Part shown: positions 7,104 through 10,785 of the stretch, piece after piece
Layout of the letters: each line of letters opens with the position of its first letter
Position numbering within the stretch: the first letter of the stretch is position 1
Assembly (NCBI GenBank): GCA_030605265.1
Contig: JAUWIR010000087.1
Span: 1-10,785, forward strand
DNA from: Pseudomonadota bacterium
GTDB taxonomy: Bacteria; SZUA-182; DTGQ01
Length of the DNA stretch: 10,785 nucleotides
Direction of reading: 5' to 3'
Program-made: the position numbers and the translations under genes
Notes under the pieces: generated by a model
What the model was told of the DNA's origin: nothing
Databases searched by the model: none
The model's input: only the letters and a program-made list of their open reading frames with translations

Positions 7104-7613
7104 CAAAGGCATCAAAATAACAAAAAATATAAGCACATGTATCCCACTTCAAGTAAAATGGATAGAGAGGTTCAAACTTATACTTCGGATGCCTCCATTT
7201 TTTAATATCCTATCAACAATCGTTTTATCTTACACATAAAAATTCTCTCCTTAACCTTAATATTTTATGAACGTTACGAAATCCTAAGAAAATGAACTAA
7301 AGAAATCTGTCTAACCAATGAAAACGATTAATTTTTTTCTTTTGTGTAAAAAAACGAGAAATTTTTATTGCTTTATGATTTCATTATGATATATGATGCT
7401 CATTAATTAGTTGATTGTTATTTTTTTTACTTAAAATTAAGTTTATAAAAATTGAGTCCCGAAGTACTATACTCCGTTTAGAAGGATCTGTTTAGATGCT
7501 TGCTTTCCGTATTTTTTAGGTTGCTTAGAAGCTAAATTTCTATGGTTTATGATATATTCTATACTTTTGTACTTTTCTATAACTAATTGAAATATAAATA
7601 ATTTTATAATGTT

Positions 7614-7694
7614 CACTGGCCATTCCCGCAAAAGCGGAAAGCCGGTAATATCAAGGCTTCCGGATTCCTGCCTGCGCAGGAATGACAAAAAGTG
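7614..7694. repeat. Palindromic dispersed repeat with two hairpins
   Basis: The element starts CACTGGCCATTCCCGC and ends GGAATGACAAAAAGTG, so its tips (CACT/AGTG, CATTCC/GGAATG) are inverted. Inside are hairpin CCGC-aaaa-GCGG (7626-7637), a spacer with CCGGTAATATCAAGGC, and a perfect 8-bp hairpin ATTCCTGC-ctgc-GCAGGAAT (7664-7683). Its layout matches a widespread bacterial intergenic repeat whose spurious translation reads SFLRRQESG. It is probably a non-autonomous mobile palindrome. It lies in the 5' region of the plus-strand operon and could affect that transcript. Confidence 0.75.
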
Positions 7695-7710
7695 TAAAAG
7701 TAAAAATATT

Positions 7711-7770
7711 AAGGAGGTGATTATAACAAGCCTTTACTTAATCCATTACCATTACATTAAACAGGAATAA
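7711..7770 (+). promoter_or_regulatory. Upstream duplicate of the ribosome-binding/start region
   Basis: AAGGAGGTGATTATAACAAG at 7711-7730 closely matches AAGGAGGTGTTTATGCAGTC at 7781-7800, and similarity continues through CCTTTACT and CATTA. The upstream copy has ATA (7723-7725) where the real gene has its ATG. From that ATA the frame runs 15 codons to TAA at 7768-7770, ten bases before the true Shine-Dalgarno. It could be a decayed tandem duplication of the gene start, or a standby ribosome site or leader. The only near-cognate GTG in frame (7717-7719) overlaps the Shine-Dalgarno and is unlikely to be used. Confidence 0.45.
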
Positions 7771-7780
7771 CCAATTTTCA

Positions 7781-7795
7781 AAGGAGGTGTTTATG
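7781..7795 (+). promoter_or_regulatory. Strong Shine-Dalgarno that fixes the epimerase-fold gene start
   Basis: AAGGAGG at 7781-7787 is a near-perfect ribosome-binding site five bases before ATG 7793. The in-frame GTG at 7787 overlaps the Shine-Dalgarno itself, so ATG 7793 is the better start. Confidence 0.8.
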
Positions 7796-9790
7796 CAGTC
7801 CTTTACTCAATGCATCACATTAACGGGTAAAGTTGTGAATGTTCTGGAGGACCGATACAGATTTACACTTCTTTGCCGAAGTGGAGATGAATTTGACATC
7901 CGTGTGCCCAAAGAGCAAGACCGTTGCTGGTTTAGTCCATTAACCAATTTGGACAAACTTGCCCGTGACCGTTATGGTGAACCCACGCCCACGGCTGGTG
8001 AAGATGAAGTCCAACACCGTATCCGGAAATATTTAGCTCCGGATTGTCTGGTAATTGTCAAAGGAATATTCCAGGAATCCGAGGATAAACGAACTGTTTC
8101 CGCTCGACAAATTTACCTGTTATATGAAATGGATGGCGAACCGATCACCAATTGCGAAATGCGCGATAAGGAACTGGTTTTCGAGACATCATCATGGTGG
8201 ATTCAACAGATAAAAATGATGGGCGACACATGGCTACATGCACTTTTTAGAGATGGCCTCAAGTTTGATTTTTCCCGCTATCAGACAAACCTTGACATTA
8301 CCAATGCACCCTCTCTGAGTGGAAACACTGAACTTCAGGAAATGGCCACACTGTCACGTCTGATTTATGGTTTTTCATCAGCTTACATGCTGACAGGCGC
8401 TCAGCGGTTTTTGGATGCCGCAACAGAAGGAGTTAAATATCAGCGCGAATTTTTTCGCAGCTATGGCGGAAATGGTCAATATATTCTATGGGCGTATGGA
8501 AAAAAAGGTCCTGAGATTATTATTCCATCACTGAATGGAGATGATAAAAACACCTTACCCCTTTACGAGCAAATATATGCACTTGCCGGACTTGCCCAGT
8601 ACTATCGCATCACCTTAGACTGGGAAACCCTTGACGATATCCGCAGGACAGTAAAAGCCTTTCAGGATATCTATTATGACGTGGAGGGAAAAGGATATTT
8701 TTCACATATTGATTATGCATCGTTGCGTCCTGATTCCGATTCTTTAAATTTAGACGGTGGTTTTAGAGATAACCGCAAAAAGAAAAACTGGAATTCAATT
8801 GGAGACCATATTCCCGCTTATCTGGTTAATCTGATTCTGGCTCTTGAACCTGTTCCGGAAAGTTCCCGTGGCTCCATCATTCAGGATTTTGTTGATACAT
8901 GCAAATCTATACTTGAGGAAACATCAACAATAATTCTTAAAAAGTTTCCGGAAAAACTGCCCAACGGCAAACTCGCTCCTTTTGTCAATGAACGTTTTGA
9001 TGAACACTGGGAACCGGACAAGAAGTGGGGATGGCAGCAGGACCGAGCCATTGTCGGGCACAACCTTAAAATAGCCTGGAATCTGACGCGAGTGGCTAAT
9101 TATTATACCGGGCAATCAGAAACTGTTAGGCCAACGGAGCTGGTTGATCTGGCAGAGCATCTCGCTGAAAGCATGATAAAAACCGGTGCCGTTGACCTTT
9201 ATCGGGGTGGTTGTTTTGATGCTGTTGAACGAATACCGGAAAATGAAATGCCGATCGATTTTGCCTGGCTGAATACAAAGGATTTCTGGCAGCAGGAGCA
9301 GGGAATCCTGGCATACCTGATTTTGTATGGACGCACTGAAAACCGGAAATATTTGGATATTGCGCGGGAAATGATGGCATTCTGGAATGCCTTTTTCCTG
9401 GACCGTGATCGCGGGGGAGTCTTTTTCCGTACAAGTGATAATGGCGACCCTAACATTTTCGGTGAATATGGTCAGAAGGGGGGACACGCAATATCAGGAT
9501 ATCACGTATTTGAGCTTAACTACCTGGCCCATATTTATATCATGACCTATGTTCATAAAAAAAACTTCTGTCTTTATTTCAAACCAAATCCACATTGTCG
9601 ACAGCAAGCCATTAATGTGCTTCCGGACTTCATTGAACCGGAAAAGCTTAGAATTTCACGTGTAACCATAGATGGCCTTGACCTGGACAAGTCTACCTAT
9701 AATCCTTCAATATTTCAAATTGAACTGGAGAACGGGTGCCAGGGTCAGGAAATACAAGTTGAATTTGAGGTTATTGATGGAAAAAAGTAA
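7793..9790 (+). CDS. AGE (N-acylglucosamine 2-epimerase)-family protein with OB-like N-terminus
   Basis: The protein has 665 residues. About 180-585 is an (alpha/alpha)6 barrel of the AGE epimerase/isomerase family. Family hallmarks are GDHIPAYLVNLILAL (337-351), the Trp-rich KWGWQQDRAIVGHNLKIAW with His423, FWQQEQG with Glu502, and GGHAISGYHVFEL with His571. His423 and His571 correspond to the two catalytic histidines of renin-binding protein-type epimerases. About 8-112 has alternating strands (ITLTGKVVNVL, FTLLCRSGDEFDIRVP, CLVIVKGIF, TVSARQIYLLY) that look like an OB fold with an inserted charged segment. A small beta-rich tail follows from about 590. Typical AGE enzymes are near 400 residues, so both ends are extensions. 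No signal peptide is seen, so it is cytoplasmic. Epimerase or isomerase activity on a sugar is plausible; the substrate is unknown. It is first in an operon with the DJ-1/PfpI gene. Confidence 0.75.
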   Translation: MQSFTQCITLTGKVVNVLEDRYRFTLLCRSGDEFDIRVPKEQDRCWFSPLTNLDKLARDRYGEPTPTAGEDEVQHRIRKYLAPDCLVIVKGIFQESEDKRTVSARQIYLLYEMDGEPITNCEMRDKELVFETSSWWIQQIKMMGDTWLHALFRDGLKFDFSRYQTNLDITNAPSLSGNTELQEMATLSRLIYGFSSAYMLTGAQRFLDAATEGVKYQREFFRSYGGNGQYILWAYGKKGPEIIIPSLNGDDKNTLPLYEQIYALAGLAQYYRITLDWETLDDIRRTVKAFQDIYYDVEGKGYFSHIDYASLRPDSDSLNLDGGFRDNRKKKNWNSIGDHIPAYLVNLILALEPVPESSRGSIIQDFVDTCKSILEETSTIILKKFPEKLPNGKLAPFVNERFDEHWEPDKKWGWQQDRAIVGHNLKIAWNLTRVANYYTGQSETVRPTELVDLAEHLAESMIKTGAVDLYRGGCFDAVERIPENEMPIDFAWLNTKDFWQQEQGILAYLILYGRTENRKYLDIAREMMAFWNAFFLDRDRGGVFFRTSDNGDPNIFGEYGQKGGHAISGYHVFELNYLAHIYIMTYVHKKNFCLYFKPNPHCRQQAINVLPDFIEPEKLRISRVTIDGLDLDKSTYNPSIFQIELENGCQGQEIQVEFEVIDGKK

Positions 9791-9807
9791 AAAGTGATGA
9801 GGTGAAT

Positions 9808-10785
9808 ATGAAAGAATCAAAAAGAGATCGTATTGCCGTGCTGGTGGAAAGCCAGTATATCCCAATAGAACTGGAAACGTATAAAAAGGTTTTTTCTGAA
9901 AATGGATTTCATGTGGATTTCGTTTCAAGATTACAGTATCCGGGAGGAGATAATCCAAGCCTGACCTTCGTCAGTGAAGTTGAAGAAGCTGGAAAAACAC
10001 CGGAAACCCTAGAAGTTTCAATCGACTTTCGTGATATTGACCTTGAGAAATATGCAGCAGTTATTGCTGCAGCCAATTATGTGACCGTCCGTCTTCGTTG
10101 GACTGACGAGGGTGATCCACGTAAAGCACCTGCAGTACAGTTTTTTTCAAAGGTCATGAAAGACCCTGAAATTGTAAAAGGGGCTCTATGTCATGCGCTC
10201 TGGCTGCTGACACCAACCCCTGAGAACCTGGCCGGCCGCAAGGTAATTTGCCATGAGGTTGTGGAAGCGGATATTCGAAATGCCGGGGCCCTTGTAATCA
10301 AGGAAGCTGATAATGTTGTCCTTGATGACGATCTGGTTACCGGCAAATCAGCGGGAGAAGCAGCAGCAATGAGCGAAAGTATCATTGCCCGAATTATTGA
10401 ACTGCGTAATTCACCAAAACAACCGTGTTGCACTGAGGAGGAACCTGAACAGAAGCAGTCTTCACCTGAAACCGGCCAAGGCCGTATTTTAATTCTACTT
10501 TCGGAATGGGGATATTGGGGTGAGGAACTTGTCGGACCTGTTGAAGTTTTCGATAAGAAGGGGTACTGCCTTGATTTTTGTACGCCAAAAGGTAGACGCC
10601 CTAATGCTATACCTGTAAGTATGGACCCGGATTACATTGACCCGCCTCTTGGTCGACCGGTGACGTCGCTGGAAATGGCCTTGAAAGTCCGTGAATTTGA
10701 CAATCCTGAAACACCCCAGGGAAAACGTTTAGCAAATCCAATGAGGTTGCAAGACTGGTTCCCGGAACGTCCTTATGCCAGTTCA
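9808..10785 (+). CDS. Tandem DJ-1/PfpI-domain protein, 3' end outside window
   Basis: A frame open to the window end gives 326 residues with no stop. It starts at ATG 9808, 17 bases after the previous stop, with GAGGTG at 9799-9804. Domain one (about 7-200) has the class I glutamine amidotransferase-like fold of the DJ-1/PfpI family: RIAVLVES, a nucleophile elbow GALCHALWLL with Cys128-His129, LAGRKVICHE, and the closing VVLDDDLVTGKSAGEAAAM motif. A linker rich in Glu, Gln and Ser (about 203-222) leads to a second domain starting GRILILLSEWGYWGEELVGP, resembling Hsp31-like members (WGEE, VFDKKGYCLDFCTPKG). Its nucleophile would lie beyond the window. In domain one the acidic residue that usually activates the Cys seems shifted or absent (YIPIELE where PfpI has EFEDVEL). 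Such proteins act as proteases, chaperones, glyoxalases or hydratases; which applies here is unknown. Confidence 0.8.
   Translation, partial: MKESKRDRIAVLVESQYIPIELETYKKVFSENGFHVDFVSRLQYPGGDNPSLTFVSEVEEAGKTPETLEVSIDFRDIDLEKYAAVIAAANYVTVRLRWTDEGDPRKAPAVQFFSKVMKDPEIVKGALCHALWLLTPTPENLAGRKVICHEVVEADIRNAGALVIKEADNVVLDDDLVTGKSAGEAAAMSESIIARIIELRNSPKQPCCTEEEPEQKQSSPETGQGRILILLSEWGYWGEELVGPVEVFDKKGYCLDFCTPKGRRPNAIPVSMDPDYIDPPLGRPVTSLEMALKVREFDNPETPQGKRLANPMRLQDWFPERPYASS

Larger units (their letters stand above)
6983..7792. other. Long AT-rich divergent intergenic region
   Basis: About 800 bases separate the divergent purL and the epimerase-fold gene. It must hold both promoters. Near purL there is a minus-strand TATAAT with an inverted repeat (separate entry). 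The stretch 7105-7600 is very AT-rich with homopolymer runs; I find no gene, tRNA or riboswitch there. A TATAAT occurs on the plus strand at 7605-7610 without a good -35 partner, and it precedes a palindromic repeat (7614-7694). The last 80 bases hold two similar ribosome-binding regions. A 73-codon minus-strand frame (7467-7688) is the translation of the repeat and is not a gene. Confidence 0.6.

Noticed and set aside
6983..7110. Purine riboswitch ahead of purL
   Set aside because: I could not find the conserved purine-aptamer core or its paired loops in the purL leader.
7221..7371. Inverted blocks CGTTTTATCTTACACA / TGTGTAAAAAAACG and ATAAAAATTCTCTC / GAGAAATTTTTAT
   Set aside because: The blocks are imperfect, AT-rich and not nested in the order a single hairpin or element would need; probably chance in biased sequence.
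7467..7688. 73-codon minus-strand frame
   Set aside because: Its first residues (SFLRRQESG) are the familiar translation of the palindromic repeat at 7614-7694 and the rest is AT-rich spacer; no ribosome site.
8881..9487. Several overlapping minus-strand frames of 60-123 codons
   Set aside because: All lie opposite the well-supported epimerase-fold gene, overlap each other in different frames and show no family motif; they are antisense shadows.
10191..10588. Two minus-strand frames of 80 and 64 codons near the right end
   Set aside because: They lie opposite the DJ-1/PfpI reading frame, whose motifs are clear; composition is that of antisense translation.

Overview
The window looks like a piece of a chromosome from a low-GC, Gram-negative, probably motile bacterium. 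The AT-rich spacers carry several kinds of short palindromic repeat, there is a lipoprotein with a type II signal peptide, a CheV-type chemotaxis protein, and a single-chain PurL of the large proteobacterial/Bacteroidetes sort. The dispersed repeats (ATCCTGTTATCCTGTC type, ACCATGAAGAGCATGAAG type, and the ATTCCTGC/GCAGGAAT hairpin type) recall those I know from AT-rich Desulfobacterota and similar environmental genomes. That placement is an inference and not firm.

Layout. Positions 1-480 are mostly non-coding, with repeats and a doubtful 78-codon frame. Positions 481-612 hold the last 40 or so codons of a second cheV-like gene, otherwise lost. The intact cheV (664-1674, minus) follows. Next comes a minus-strand pair: a small lipoprotein (2588-2977) and a metal-dependent amidohydrolase (1789-2571), 16 bases apart. 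A nested inverted-repeat element fills 3048-3286, ending a few bases from the stop codon of purL (3290-6982, minus), the FGAM synthase of purine biosynthesis. An 800-base AT-rich divergent spacer (6983-7792) separates this minus-strand block from a plus-strand operon. The spacer carries a palindromic repeat and a duplicated ribosome-binding/start region.

The plus-strand operon begins with a 665-residue protein that has an OB-fold-like N-terminus and an N-acylglucosamine 2-epimerase-type (alpha/alpha)6 barrel (7793-9790). After 17 bases comes a reading frame still open at the window end (9808 onward) that encodes two DJ-1/PfpI-type domains in tandem. This second frame has no stop in the window and is easily missed.

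The purine gene, the chemotaxis gene and the lipoprotein/amidohydrolase pair show no evident shared task. The plus-strand operon is the most unusual part: a sugar-epimerase-fold enzyme with an extra N-terminal domain, coupled to a double DJ-1/PfpI protein. Its substrate and role cannot be read from the sequence. Sugar or carbonyl-damage metabolism is only a guess from the families involved.
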